A DNA stretch of 64,000 nt from Heloderma charlesbogerti (Eukaryota; Chordata; Lepidosauria; Squamata; Helodermatidae), in the NCBI GenBank assembly GCA_026122225.1, contig JANEZZ010002766.1, positions 310,001-374,000 of the forward strand. Reading direction: 5' to 3'. The notes beneath the pieces were generated by a model. The model was not told the origin of the DNA. It saw only the letters and a program-made list of their open reading frames with translations, and did not search any database. Positions 43,691 to 55,439 of this stretch are shown in pieces (positions within the stretch are counted from its first letter, which is position 1; each line of letters opens with the position of its first letter). A program made the translations under genes and the position numbers.

Positions 43691-44499
43691 GGGAAACAAA
43701 GCCCCCCAAAAGTGCAGCAAAATGTGCAGAATCACAGCAGCAAATAATCAGACATGAGTGTCCATTGTGAGTAACAGGTTCACTTCCCTCCGCATCCCCC
43801 CTTTCTGTGCTCAGTGATATGCGAGGAGACAACCAGTTCCTTCCCAACCTGGCGCCCTCATTTTTTTTTTTTTGATGTGGAACAAATTAAATTCAAAATA
43901 AACGGGGGAAATAAGCTGTTCCCTTACTTCCAAGTAGGCGTGCTGAGCTTGTGTTTACCCTTGGGTGGGCATTCTGCTCTTTGCTCAAGTGCACTTGAGG
44001 GCAATGAGTTCCCCAAACCCCGACGGCTGCCATTCTGCAAAGCAGCGATGCGGTGGGGAAAGAAACACAACAAAAGGTGCAGCCCACCTACTGTGCTGCA
44101 ACAGCAGAGGCCCCCCCCCAAAAAAATCACATGTAAGAAGCCGCATTTAATTTGGGGATATGGGGCACACTGCACTGGAAGCGGGCTTAAAGGGAAAATG
44201 CGGCGCAAAATGCCTCTGAAAAAGCTCCGGGTTTCAGGCTGGAAACAGCGGCTTTGTTGTAGAGTGGCCACAATGTCATGTGTCCCTAATGACTTTAAGC
44301 CACAGCAGCACTGGAGAAAACCTCCCATGTGGATGGGCCCCCTGTTATAAATGCATAAAACACAAGTGAGCTTTCCAACTCCTCCTCCTTCTGCTGCAGT
44401 TACAACAGTATACGTTGGTCTGTGGAACTTGATCGCATTATAAACACAGTGGGCACCTCACCGTATTCCTTAACGAGCGCCACAGAGCAGTAATGGGGT
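43691..44499. other. Intergenic DNA, nothing assigned
   Basis: A T-run at 43861-43873. A 178-codon frame (43814-44350) is overlapped by a similar open frame on the other strand and shows no domain; likely fortuitous. Confidence 0.4.
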
Positions 44500-44955
44500 T
44501 TGAAGGGGGGAAAGTCCGGCATAGTGGTGCCTCAAACAAAATGGTGCTCTGCTATAGATCATCTCATAGCGAGAAGCACATTCTATCAACTTTGGTTGAT
44601 ACACCTTCCTGGAAGAGAGGGATTTGACAATTGTGGTGCATGCTCTGGTAGTCTCTCTAATGCACTTTACATGGGGCTGCCCTTGGAAATTATTTGGAAG
44701 CTTCCAGCTAGTCCAGAACGCGGGAGCTGGGCTGATTACTGGCGCTGTTACAGAGCACAAGTGGGACCTGCAACAAAACGTTGCAGTGTGTTTTCCTATT
44801 TAGTGCTCCAACCAGCCAGTCCTCCTTGCCTTCTTTGAGTATACTCCATCCGGTTCCCCACCTCCAAGAGACAGATCTCTTGGAGATCACAGATCCAGTT
44901 GCCTCTCATCTGGCTTGATCCTGCCTTCAAAGCTTCCCCATCTCAGGTTGCCCAG
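44500..44955 (+). mobile_element. L2-type LINE ORF2 fragment
   Basis: cttccagctagtccagaacgc and the translation around 44640-44700 (SNALYMGLPLE) match the reverse-transcriptase end of vertebrate L2 elements, also seen at 55590-55650 (gcttgccagctagtccaaac-like). Frames are broken. Confidence 0.6.
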
Positions 44956-44958
44956 AGT

Positions 44959-44960
<2 letters not shown>

Positions 44961-45011
<51 letters not shown>

Positions 45012-45013
45012 CG
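44961..45013. repeat. (GA)n simple repeat
   Basis: About 50 bases of gagaga; Arg/Glu-rich open frames here are artefacts. Confidence 0.95.
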
Positions 45014-46147
45014 CAAGCCCCGTCATTTGAGGAAGGAAGATTGTGCCTGCTTTCTTTGCCTGCTCCATCCACTTCTCTTTCTTCTGCAAACTGCATGCAT
45101 GCAGTGTCCTTGTTTTCCTTGTTTGTTTCTTTTTTACTGTACTTCTGCAAATTTTGGGGTTCCCCAAGCATGCTGATACCTTCCTTTTGTATGTGGGCTA
45201 CATAAGCGGCACACTCACCCCATGAAGTTGGGAAATAAGGGGAATATGGTATGTGACACTATTTATTCTCTATGAGTCCCGCTGCCTGCCAGTTTGGGAG
45301 CAGGGGCAGACTCAAGGAGCCGGTATTTACCTCTGAAACCCCTCATAGGCTGAGTCCAGGATATTTGAGAGAACAGCTTCTTCTGTATGACTTCCTGTCC
45401 ACTGAGATCTAACTTCTCTCCTAGAAGTATTCTCATGTTACCCTTTCTTCTGTTTTCTCCACATATGATTTCCAAACTTACTTTGTAAGCTTCTTGGGGC
45501 ATTTATGTTATTCCATAAAGCAGCCTTCTTCAACCTGGAGCCATCCAAGTGCTTTAGACTACAACTTCCAGGATCCTTGACCACTGGCTTTGTGAGACTG
45601 GTCATTGCATTTTGCGAGTTACATTTGATTTTATGTGTTATGTACGGATCAGCATTTATGTATCTATAGTTCATATTAGGTTTTAGGTGAATGGGTTACT
45701 GTAATATGAATAATGATAGGCTCCAGCAAGGCTGTGAGCTATGGAATATTAGGGGTCTCAGAAACCATGCTGAAAGCACTTCTGAAAACTGGGTGACGAG
45801 GCCCTCACAGTCAGCAAGTGTCGTGTCTGCAATTACAGCATCCTGTAGAACAGTGGCTTGAAACAGCCCTTGTAACACCCTGTGGAATAGCAATTAGGTC
45901 TGTGGGCAGCTCACCCCAGACCATTGTGCCCTCTGCAATAAGACCATCTGTTGACTTGTGAGTCTGTGGTCAAACATCTGTGAGAAACAGCAGCAACTGT
46001 GGATTTATAGATGTGGGGTCAACAGCCAAACTGGTCACGAGGTAATGCCAGGACAGTAGACTAATGGTCAATGGGCATGCAGTGACTGTGGACCAATGGA
46101 TATAAAAGTGGGCCTGAGATCGGCCCAATTCGGAGTTCTCATAACAT
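45014..46147. other. Intergenic DNA with a half MITE
   Basis: 45524-45600 (cttcttcaacctggagccatcc, gactacaacttccaggatcc) is half of the palindromic family at 61858-61975. Otherwise nothing recognised. Confidence 0.4.
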
Positions 46148-46387
46148 GCCAGTATGGTGTAGTGGCTAGAGTGTTGGACTGGGAGCCAGGAGATCTGGGT
46201 TCTAGTCCCCACTCGGCCATGGAAGCTCACTGTGTGACCTTTGGCCAGTCACAGACTCTCAGCCCAGCCTACCTCACATGGTTGTTGTTGTGAGGCTAAA
46301 GTGGAGAGGAGGAGGATTATGTACGCCACCTTGGGTTCCTCAAATAAAGGTGGGATAGAAATGTAAAAAATAAATAAATAAATAAAT
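46148..46387 (+). mobile_element. tRNA-derived SINE
   Basis: gccagtatggtgtagtggctagagtg (box A region), gggttctagtcccc (box B), a conserved cagtcacagactctcagccc core and a gggatagaaatg...aataaataaa tail. Full-length-looking. Pol III promoter boxes are intact enough to recognise. Confidence 0.9.
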
Positions 46388-47208
46388 ACCAGGAAGATGC
46401 GGATCTTGAGACCCCATAATCTCCGGAGCAAAGTCTCACTGAGTGGGGTTGGCCTCCCATTGTAGCAAGGGGTGAGTATGATTGGATAGGGACCAAATTC
46501 TTTTTCTAGGATATCTGATATCTGTGATTTGAAGTACAAATTCTCTATATGCTATTGGTGTAATTAGTAAAGCAATGTCAGATTAGAAGAGCTCTTGTGT
46601 GCAGCCTCATTACTCCAACTCTTTCAAGCTCCCAGGTTTGATTGGGACTGATCACCCCATATCAGGCAGATTTGGTGATAGTTTATAGGAGCTGAAGTCC
46701 AAAACATCTGGAGGGTGCCAGATTGAAGAAAGCTGCCATAAATCACCACATACATCCAAGGCACTATATAAAATATACAGATGATTATCTTATCCTTCAG
46801 GTTGAAACACCAACTGCACAAAAGTAGAAGACTGAGAAGAATTTGTGAGAAATATTGCTTTTTCTTTAGAGTACACAACGTATCAATTTCAAGAAACATT
46901 ACAGGTGAGGTAAGCTACACTTTTAATTCATTCTCAACCCATTTCCAGTAACACTTTTACACAGGGGTGTGTGTGTGTGTGCATGTATATTTAAAGACTA
47001 TACTGCTTTCCTGGTAATAACAGCCAGTGTATCAGCTTGTAGAGAACAACGTATTGTTCAACACGATGGCTGACTTGATTTTGAAGGGTGACGCTGAAGC
47101 ATACTTGGATAGGACACACACTTGCTGAATAAAGGCAGATCTGAAAGAGAAGGAAGAATCCACATTCAGAGACGGGGACTTCCTTGGACAATTGATCTAT
47201 TTGTTTTT
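46388..47208. other. Intergenic DNA, nothing assigned
   Basis: 46665-46738 is a half copy of the ccctccagatg palindromic MITE. (gt)n at 46965-46981. Nothing else recognised. Confidence 0.4.
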
Positions 47209-48192
47209 CATAGAATCATAGAATAGTAGGGTTGGAAGGGGCCTATAAGGCCGTCGAGTCCAACCCCCTGCTCAGTGCAGGAATCCAAGTCAGAGCATCC
47301 CTGACAGATGGCTGTCCAGCCTCGTCTTGAATGCCTCCAGTGTGGGAGAGCCCACCGCCTCCCTAGGGAATTGGTTCCATTGTCGTATTGCTCTCACAGT
47401 CAGGACACTTTTCCTGATGTTCAGCTGGAGTCTGGCTTCCTGTCACTTGAGCCCATTATTCTGTGTCCTGCACTCTGGGATGATCGAGAAGAGATCCTGG
47501 CCTTCCTCTCTGTGACAGCCTTTCAAGTACTTGAAGAGCACTATCATATCTCCCCTCAGTCTTCTCAAGACTAAACTTGCCCAGTTCTTTCAGTCTCTCC
47601 TCATAGGGCTTTGTTTCCAGTCCCCTGATCATCCTTGTTGCCCTCCTCTGAACGTCTGCATCCTTCTTAAAGTGCGGTGCCCAGAAATGGACACAGTACT
47701 CCAGATGATGCCTAACCAGTGCTGAGTAGAGAGGAACTAGTACTTCCCAGGATTTGGAAGCTATGCTTCTATTAATGCAGCCCCAAAGAGCATTTGATTT
47801 TTTTGCAGCCACATCACATTGTTGGCTCATATTCAGCTTGTGATCTACAAATATTCCAAGATCCTTCTCACTTGTAGTGTTGTTGAGCCACGTATCCCCC
47901 ATCTTGTAACTGTGCATTTGGTTTCTTTTTCCTAGGTGCAGAACTTGGCATTTATCCCTATTAAATGTCATTCTGTTGTTTTCTGCCCAGCGCTCCAGTC
48001 TATCAAGATCACTTTAAATTTTGTTTCTGTCTTCCAAGGTATTGGCTATCCCTCCCCTTTTGTGTCATCTGTAGATTTGATCAGCATTCCCTGCACCTCC
48101 TCCTCCAAGTCATTAATAAAAATGTTGAAGAGCACTGGGCCCAGGACTGAGCCCCACTTTCTGCAAGTGGCTTTGAGAGCCCCTCTGGTAGA
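47209..48192 (-). mobile_element. CR1 LINE 3' part with reverse-transcriptase end
   Basis: On the minus strand it runs from a reverse-transcriptase motif region ([20 protein letters not shown], then [10 protein letters not shown] where CR1 usually has FADDTK) through MTFNRDKCQVLHLGK, WLNNTTSEKDLGIFVDHKLN and [15 protein letters not shown] to the 3' end tattctatgattctatga at 47209-47225. The frame is shifted between the two parts, and Ala of FADD is changed, so it is dead. Confidence 0.9.
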
Positions 48193-49090
48193 AAAGTGGG
48201 ATATGCATTTAAACAGAAACAAGCAAGTATTAGGGCCAAACAAACTCTAATGACTGTGTTGTTGTCATTGCTGTTGTTGTTATTTATTAACGACAACAAC
48301 AACAACAACAACAGGAAAGATACTTGGGGAGAAGGCAACTTTGGGGAGGCGATTTCATTCATTTTTTTTAACAAAGGGTTTAAAAAAACCTTTCCTCACT
48401 TCTTATGTCTCTGGGTGGTTGCTATTTAAAGTTTAAAAAACAACAAAACCACAACACACACAAGGCCAAACCTATACATTTAACATAACATGTAACTGGC
48501 CTTATGACAGAAGGTGTGTCAGTGGATAGAAAGTTTGTATATTGCAAGAAATATGGGGGGGGGGTGCGTGTGTGTGGATGTGTACGTACACACAGAGTGT
48601 GTCTCACCCCCGTAGGATGCATTTCAGTGAGGGCCAAGGCAGGGTCACATGACAGGCTTCACACAGCATATTCATAATGGCAGCCAGCTCACACTGCAGC
48701 TCCTCAAGGGTAAACTAACCCCCAATCAGCTGTCATGTCATGCAAATTGGCCCAATATGTTGTTGTCAGGAGAATCCATTTCCCCCCAGATACTGTGAGG
48801 GAACAGGGAAGCCTGAGTGGGGTGGCAGGTGACGTCATTAATTTCAGCCATTCATTTATTATATTTCTATACCGCCCCATAGCCGAAGCTCTCTCCTAAT
48901 CAAAACGTCCCAGAGCTTCGGCCCTGCAACCCTGCATCCACTACAGCACTGTGCTTGAGTGTCGTGGAATTCTGGGAAGTGCTGTTTATATTTTTAGGTG
49001 CTGCACTTAAGGGCTTAGAGGAAACATGGGTAACTTTTCCAGTTGTACTCCTGATGGATAACATTAAGCCCTGTAAGTGAACAAACCTTT
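48193..49090. other. Downstream flank of the PLAC8 gene
   Basis: An aac/gtt repeat at 48265-48314 and a LINE-tail-like stretch at 48850-48925 (ttatatttctataccgcccc). A possible poly(A) signal for the gene on the minus strand is AATAAA at 48855-48860, about 230 bases past the stop codon. Confidence 0.4.
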
Positions 49091-52000
49091 TTAGAAGATC
49101 CCCATATCTTTCCTCTTATTGATGTCTCTCTTGAGTTGGCAAAGGGAACAATGGGGGCAGCACATGGTGGCGAAGAAGTCCCCCAAGAGGGATCCCTGTA
49201 AAACAAACAAAAAAGCATTTAACCCAGCTGTTGGTATTTTGGATGGCAAAAAAACAAAAAAGACAGCAAGGCTGGGCAGAAGGTAAATCTGGATCTACTG
49301 GTAGAGCTTTGGGTGATCTGCAAGGATTTCAGACTCCCAATTGTTTAACAATAACAACAAAAACATGACTCCTCCCACGCCCTAATTATGCTGCTGAAGT
49401 TAAGCAACTTTGGGAGAAGATTTTTCTGTAGAAGGACTGTCTGTTCAGGTCTGTACTCAAAACAAATTCCTTGGGCTCTGAGTGCTTTAATTGTAAGTTA
49501 CTGGGTTGTTACTGGAAACAGGAAGCAGCGCATGTCCCTGCAATTCATGGGTTAATTGTGTGGTGCCAGTGTGGTGTAGTGGCAAGAGTGTTGGACTGGG
49601 AGCTGGGAGATCTGGGTTCTAGTCCCCACTCGGCCATGGAAGCTCAGTGGGTGACTTTGGGCCAGTCACACACTCTCAACCCAACCTACCTCATAGGGTT
49701 GTTGTTGTGAGGATAAAATGGAGAGGAGGAGGATAATGTACGCCGCCTTGGGTTCCTTGCAAGAGGAATAAAGGCGGGATAGAAATGCAATAATAAATAA
49801 ATAAATAAATTCACTGAAAGCCACTAAGTCCGAACATGGTCTTAGAATCTGAATGATGTACAAGCTGAAAGCCAAATTGAAATGATTCTGTTGCTTGCAC
49901 AAGTTTTTATCAGTGATTAAAAATTATTTCCATTTATGACAAGCATACCAAAAAAACCAACAGTTTGCTTATGTATTTACATTGCCCTCTTAATTGTCCA
50001 CTTCCCCTCAATGATCTCACCACACAGTTACATTTAATTGGCTATAATACCATCACAATATCTTCCTGTTCGGTGCATGATTTCTAATTGGGTGGCATCA
50101 CCCATGAGACTAATCCTGGAGCCAAACTACATGGCCAATTTAATGTGGAAGGAGAGCACATCAGGGTCGTTTGCAACAGGTGATGCCGTCGCCAGTCCAT
50201 AGCCAACCAGCAGCTTCCCTCTTGAAAAGCCGCATTTTTGGAAAGTCCTGTTAGCCCATATGTTTTTTTACTTAAAGCGGCTCCCCAGCGGTTCTGCTGC
50301 AGTGTGCCTCATCCCCTCGCATTAAATCCTGAGCATGCCTCTGTGACATGGCTGTGACTTGGCAGTGACATGGTCAAGGGGTGGGGCTGCCCCTCCCCCC
50401 ATTCACTCTTTTCCCCATTGGCTATGACTATGTTTCCCATTCAGAATACCGCAGTTGCACATTTTTTAGGAGTCAGGATAGTGAAGTAGTTGCTTTTGCC
50501 AATCAGAGTAACTAGCCTGCCTTTCAAATTCATAAAAGCACTACAGCGCTGTTTCTAGCCTTCACAATGGTGCAGTAGAAGCTTTTGTGATTCACAGCTT
50601 TATTTCAGAGCGCAGTAGCTGGGGGGGCCGGGGTGGACAGGGCAGGAAACAAGCCTCTCTCATTCCCCGAGTGGCACCTCTCACTAGGGTGGAGAGGCAG
50701 CTTACTGGGGGGGGGGACCCACTGAGCTTGCTTACAGCACTTCCTCTCCTCCCCAAATCAGCCTCCAGTCAGTTAAGTTCAAATATGATCCTGGTATGAG
50801 ACTGAACAACATCATACATGCCCGGCAATCCCAGTCTATCCAGAAAATGGCGGGGGTGGGTGGGAAAGTTCATGGTATAAAAGTTCCAGCCATGGAAAGG
50901 GAATGCAGACAGAGCAAGGCTGTGATCCTCTGCGCTTTTCCCAGGGAGTAAGTCCCGTTTAATATGATGGGACTTACTCCCAAGTAAAAAGGCACAGGAT
51001 GACACTTCATGGCTGCAAAACTCAGGCACACTGCCTCCCTTGAACGGCATGAGTTTCACTTCTGAGCAGACACATGCATAGGGCTGTAACACATGAAACT
51101 AAAGTAGAGCAGGGCTCCCAGCACTGGCCGCCCCTTCTCCTGCTGCTCGCTGTATTGTTTACTTTTCAGCAGATCTTATATTTTTAACTGTTATCTGACA
51201 TTTAATTTTTTAATGGTTTGTAACCTGCCCAGAGAACATTAGTTATTGGGTGGATTAGAAATGTATTAAATAAATAAGAGCATGCCTTTCTCTGTGTCTG
51301 TCTCTCTGTCTCTCTCTCATATGCAAACACACACACAATGGGGAGGAAGGAAGCCGAACAATGGGATCGCAGTGAAGCCACGGTTCACTTCCCCAGTGCC
51401 CAGTTGAGGAATGCACCAACTGGAGTGTTCCTCGGCTGTTCCCAGCACTCATCAGTTGAGCAGTGGGGAGGAGAGGAGGCAAATGAGCTGGGGAGTGGGA
51501 AGATGGTCTGCAGGCTGCACTTAAGTTGGCTGCAGGCCACATGTGACCTGCAGGAGATGGGATGCCCACACGTGAAGTAGAGGCTCACCCTGCCTCCCCT
51601 GCCCTGCGCCTTTGCTCCATGCTGTACAAACACCTGAAAAGTGATTTGATGAGAGATGGCAGTGTGCACTTTAGGATGGCTCTGTCATGCCACCTTCACC
51701 TCTGTGGAACTAGTATCGGTCACACTAGCTTCATAAGCAGGGCACATCTACACTGGACTTAGGCTGGCTTAACTGTCCTTCCTTGTCCCCAAGGCACCCT
51801 GGAAACTATAGTTCTGTAAATGATGGGGTAAACAATCTGTGAGAGAATTCTCAGCACCCTTGTCAAACTACAATCCCTACAATTCTTTTTGGAAAGCTAT
51901 GGTAGTTAAACCAATATAAATGCACCTAATATAAATGGATAGTGTCTATATGTGCAAATTAGGATAGGTGATCTCATTACCAGCTTGTAATGTTAAGATG

Positions 52001-53697
52001 ACCTTCTAGAGGCGGCAGCAGAAAGGCACACGCTTAAAGTGCATCTTTTATAAAAATACACAAAATTCAAGAAACCAGAGAGGGCAGTAAAGTTAGACGA
52101 TACACTTACTGGGATGCCATATTTTGTCCGGTAGAGAGACCTCATTGCCATGGTTGGTCCACAGAGGCAGCATTCATCCATATCTGAAGCAACTTGGCAT
52201 CCCAAACACAGGGCGCAAAAGGTCCCACAGAGGCCTAGATAGAGCCAGAGCAGAGCATGAAAACCAAACCCTCTCTAGGACATCACGTGGAAGAGTGTTG
52301 TGTTGATACAAGTTAAGAACATAAGAAGAGTCTTGTTGAATCAGACCAAAGGCCTGTTCTATGCCTCTGGGAAGCACACAAACAGAACATGAGGGTAACA
52401 GCACTTTCCTGTACATGTGCCCCAGTAACTGGCACTTTCTGTTAATTCAGAGCCATCGTGACTAGTAGCTAGGGATGTCAGAGAAATCCGCAATGGATTC
52501 AAATGAGTTCGGATTTCTATGAATCTGACCTGTAGATTCTACAGCGGACTGGCTTTTCCCAAGTCACGTGGATTCTGCGGACTGGTTTTTCACTTTTGGG
52601 GGGGATTTATGCTAATTGACATTAGCGCATATATGCATAAGTGCAAGTGTATATTAGCACAAGTGCAAATTATTTTCGCTAATGCAAATTAGCACAAATC
52701 AAACAAAATTCTGGTTAAAAAAAATCCAGTTCCATCAATGAGTGGATGATGGAACAAAAGATGCCTGACAATCCCCAAAGCACAGACGGAATAGATTTAA
52801 TCAGATCCATACATCCCTAGTAGTAGCCTTAACCTCTATGAATTTGTCTAATCACTTTTTCAAGCCATGACTACAACTTGTAGCAAATTCCATCATAAGG
52901 GATTTACCCAAGTACAGTATAATTTATAAGACTTACGAAACACCACAGATCACAAATTCTAGTACAAGGTCTTGGGGCGGGGGGGACTCACTCGTACCAC
53001 CCTCCATTTTGAAAATTTATCTACCCTCTGTTCCCTGCCTTTTTGACAGCTATGTCCATCCACCCTATGCTAAGTTTTAGGACATCAGCAGAGGGCTTTA
53101 TTTCTCAATTTCATTGCCACAGGACTGTAGGGCCAATGAGACAGATGGTATGCTGTGACAACAATTTTTCTGGAGGTGTCTAAGATCATACACGTCTTTG
53201 TGGTGCAAGTGGATACGTGAAGATGGTGCTCATCTCCAGTTGCCCATCTGATATGAATCCAATCTACAGAATTGCAGTCATGCAGATGCCGCCACAATCT
53301 TGGGCATGCCAGGACAAGCTTGGTAGAAAAAAAAACAAAACAGGTTCTATGGCGATGACTGGTGGATGGAGTTGGTTTATAATACAAAATACGATCTCCA
53401 TACGCAGAGTGCATATTGATCCTGCCACTCCCAACTCAGTGAGTCCCTCCCTTAGTAAACATCTGTTGTCTGAATGACAAAGTGTTATTTCCACCATGAA
53501 AAGCTTCTGGGCTGGAAAGGCAGCAGTTTCCAAATGCTAACTCAACAAAGCTATGACAACCCCACAGTGAAATATTTGCAAGGCTACTCACATACTCCGC
53601 AGTCACTAAAGCAGTCAAGTAAATCCGTTTGCCACTGGGGGCTTTGTTGCTGGACAACCACGACCTGTGGCTGACTCACAATCACCTGAGTGTTCAT
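49091..53697 (-). CDS. PLAC8: PLAC8-like protein, complete three-exon coding sequence, 111 residues
   Basis: Exons on the minus strand: 53592-53697 (ATG at 53695-53697), 52110-52234 and 49091-49195 (TAA at 49091-49093), 336 nt together. Donors are gtgagt and gtaagt; acceptors are tctag and tacag; phases match exactly (106, 125, 105 nt). The exon with the start begins at 53708, after an accag acceptor, so a non-coding first exon lies upstream, as in other PLAC8 genes; I could not place it. The protein has a Gln/Val-rich N-terminus (about 20 residues), then the Cys-rich PLAC8 domain: DCFSDCGVCLCGTFC, CLGCQVASDMDECCLCG, SLYRTKYGIPGS, TMCCPHCSLCQLKRDINKR. The Cys before the first DC pair, present in the left paralogue (GLCDC), is Leu here. 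Identification is by domain pattern; the activity is unknown. Mammalian PLAC8 acts in myeloid and epithelial cells. Confidence 0.92.
49196..52109 (-). other. Second intron of the right PLAC8 gene
   Basis: 2.9 kb. Holds a relative of the 600-740 repeat (49260-49370), a tRNA SINE (49565-49810), a unit of the 43.4-kb minisatellite near 50490-50560, a MITE-like inverted repeat near 50920-51000 (gggagtaagtcccgtttaat against gggacttactcccaagtaaa) and a LINE-like 3' tail at 51185-51275. No further exon seen. Confidence 0.6.
49565..49810 (+). mobile_element. tRNA-derived SINE in PLAC8 intron
   Basis: gccagtgtggtgtagtggcaagagtg, gggttctagtcccc, cagtcacacactctcaaccc and a gggatagaaatg...aataaataaat tail; same family as 46148-46387. 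Confidence 0.9.
52315..52466. repeat. Reptilian interspersed repeat tail
   Basis: aagaacataagaagagtctt, gttgaatcagaccaaaggcc and later gagccatcgtgactagtagc are widespread in reptile genomes; the family was not assigned with certainty (possibly CR1-related). Inverted relative at 2010-2090. Confidence 0.5.
52468..52820. repeat. hAT-like MITE
   Basis: Ends ctagggatgt and acatccctag are inverted repeats, with ctagtag at both borders as a probable target duplication. It has an AT-rich interior of short gcattag/ctaatgc inverted motifs. The copy at 35430-36025 is split by a SINE. Confidence 0.75.
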
Positions 53698-53708
53698 TTG
53701 GGTGGTCG

Positions 53709-54544
53709 CTGGTTAAAGCAGGGAGAAATAAGACGATTAAAACAAATGTAAAACAAACAAAAGCATCACATGTCCTGAAGTTATGATGATACAGCACAAG
53801 GAATGTACTTCAACAATGCTGGCTCCAGGTTTCGGAGGGCCCTTGGACGAGACATCCTCCATGGGACCCATCCCTCAGCGAGTCTCCCTTCTCACTGCTG
53901 CTCTTGCGCTTGCCCCACAGCTCTTGCTCCTCCACTTCTTTCGTATCGTTGCTGCCACTTGCTTGCCTGACAAGCAGAGAGCCAGGGAGCAAGTAGGCGG
54001 CAGCATCTGCTGCTTCTCCTTCTCACCACCATCGTTGCCTGGGCTAGAGCGAGAGGCAGGTAAATACGCAGACTGCAGTGGTGAAGAGGAGGAGCAAGTC
54101 CAGGGGGCTCTTGTCAGTGGGCCCCTGCTGGGGTGTGGGCCCTTGGCAGGTGCCCAGCCATTCATACCCTTGATGCAGGCCCTGTTTTCAGATCCTGCTA
54201 CTCCCAGCCTAATGAGCCCTTCCCTTAGCAAACTCAGATCTAGCCACTGGACTGTATATAGCGCCTATCTACAGTTACATGGCAGCAAACCCAGATTTGT
54301 TATCAGAGTTACACTCAACAGGGAACTGCAGCCAATCCTGGCTCTGGTGAGTATAAGTGAACGATATATATGCTTGTCTCATTTACACACTGAATTTTTG
54401 GATGTACCCATAAAGATACTATGCAAATCCAAAAAGCTCCATTCTGGCCTTTCTAATGGGCATGAAAACCCCAATAGGAGTTTCTTCAAGTACAAGAGGT
54501 CCTCATTCCATTCAGTTTAGAGAGCAGATCCACATACCCACACC
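53709..54544. other. 5' flank of the right PLAC8 gene
   Basis: A 245-codon plus-strand frame (53783-54520) has no recognisable domain and is overlapped by minus-strand frames; treated as chance. 54190-54240 repeats part of 53415-53460 (gatcctgctactcccagcct against gatcctgccactcccaactc). The non-coding PLAC8 exon could lie here or further right. Confidence 0.4.
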
Positions 54545-54899
54545 ACTGCATGTGTGGTAAAAGTCCAAACTGGACTTGGAGGTCCATGCCCAGCTGCCCT
54601 CCAATTAAGCTCTGGACACACGGGTAAGATTCAACTCGAGTTTATTCGTGTACAACGAAGGCAGCTCTGTCAACCCAGAGGCAGCCCAGATCAACACTCA
54701 CCAGTTACATTTATAACCATAATGTGGCTAAATAAGTAACATCAGCCAAGCCTAGCGCGCATGTCTGGTCATTATCAACTGAGCTTTTACTGAACCAACA
54801 CCCCTGGCTGCTTCTCAGAGCCCTGTGACTTTTGCAAGGACAACGATTCTGGGGTGAGTTGCTGTGGAGACAAGATAATTTATCTCTACTGTCCTAACA
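54545..54899 (-). repeat. Possible solo LTR
   Basis: The minus strand starts tgttaggacagtagagataa (54899 down), has TATAAA (about 54708-54716), and AATAAA about 70 bases further (54641-54646), as in an LTR. The other end and a target duplication were not identified. Confidence 0.4.
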
Positions 54900-55439
54900 G
54901 TTTCTTCTTCTGTACGAAAGAAACAAAGACAACAGTTATAGGCTTTCGAGGAATCGACTACATTGGCACAAAAAAAAGTCGAGACAACATGGCCTTGCCT
55001 TAGTTATTTTGCACACATGGAAGAACTAACACAGTGCCGTCTTTTCCAATAGGTGCGACTTGCCTCGGCATGAAGATTGCATTGGTTTATTTATCAACTA
55101 AAATATTTCTAAACCTGCCCTTTCAACCAGATGGATTGCAGTGCGGAGTACAAAGGCATTAATAAAATGAAACCAATAAAAGTGTAGTACAATAAAACTT
55201 GGGAACAATTAGAGTTGTGAAGGCTGGGAAAAAAACAGAACAAATTGGGGATGGGAGGAAAAAAAATGTGTGTGTGTGGCGGGGGGACATTTTTTCTGTC
55301 TTTTCCCCCCAAGGATTTTGTGGAAATGGGGGCGGGGGAATCTGAATTTTTCTTGTCCCCCCCCCAAGCCTTCACATCTCTAAGAGCAATGCAATAAAAC
55401 GAAAACGAACAAACAAAAGGCAAATTACGGCTATCTTTA
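54900..55439. other. Intergenic DNA, nothing assigned
   Basis: Contains G/C homopolymer runs near 55278-55370. No gene. Confidence 0.4.

Larger units (their letters stand above)
52235..53591 (-). other. First coding-region intron of the right PLAC8 gene
   Basis: 1.36 kb. 52240-52310 and 52920-53090 match the left gene's intron. 53410-53590 also aligns with 4060-4216. Between them lie a reptile repeat tail (52315-52466) and a MITE. Confidence 0.65.

Noticed and set aside
43814..44350. 178-codon frame
   Set aside because: Equally open on the opposite strand, includes a T-run giving polyphenylalanine and no recognisable motif.
44915..45205. Arg/Glu-rich or Ser/Leu-rich frames around a GA repeat
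   Set aside because: Pure products of the (GA)n simple repeat.
53783..54520. 245-codon plus-strand frame beside PLAC8
   Set aside because: No domain, overlapped by open minus-strand frames, contains a stretch duplicated from the PLAC8 intron; no splice or promoter support.
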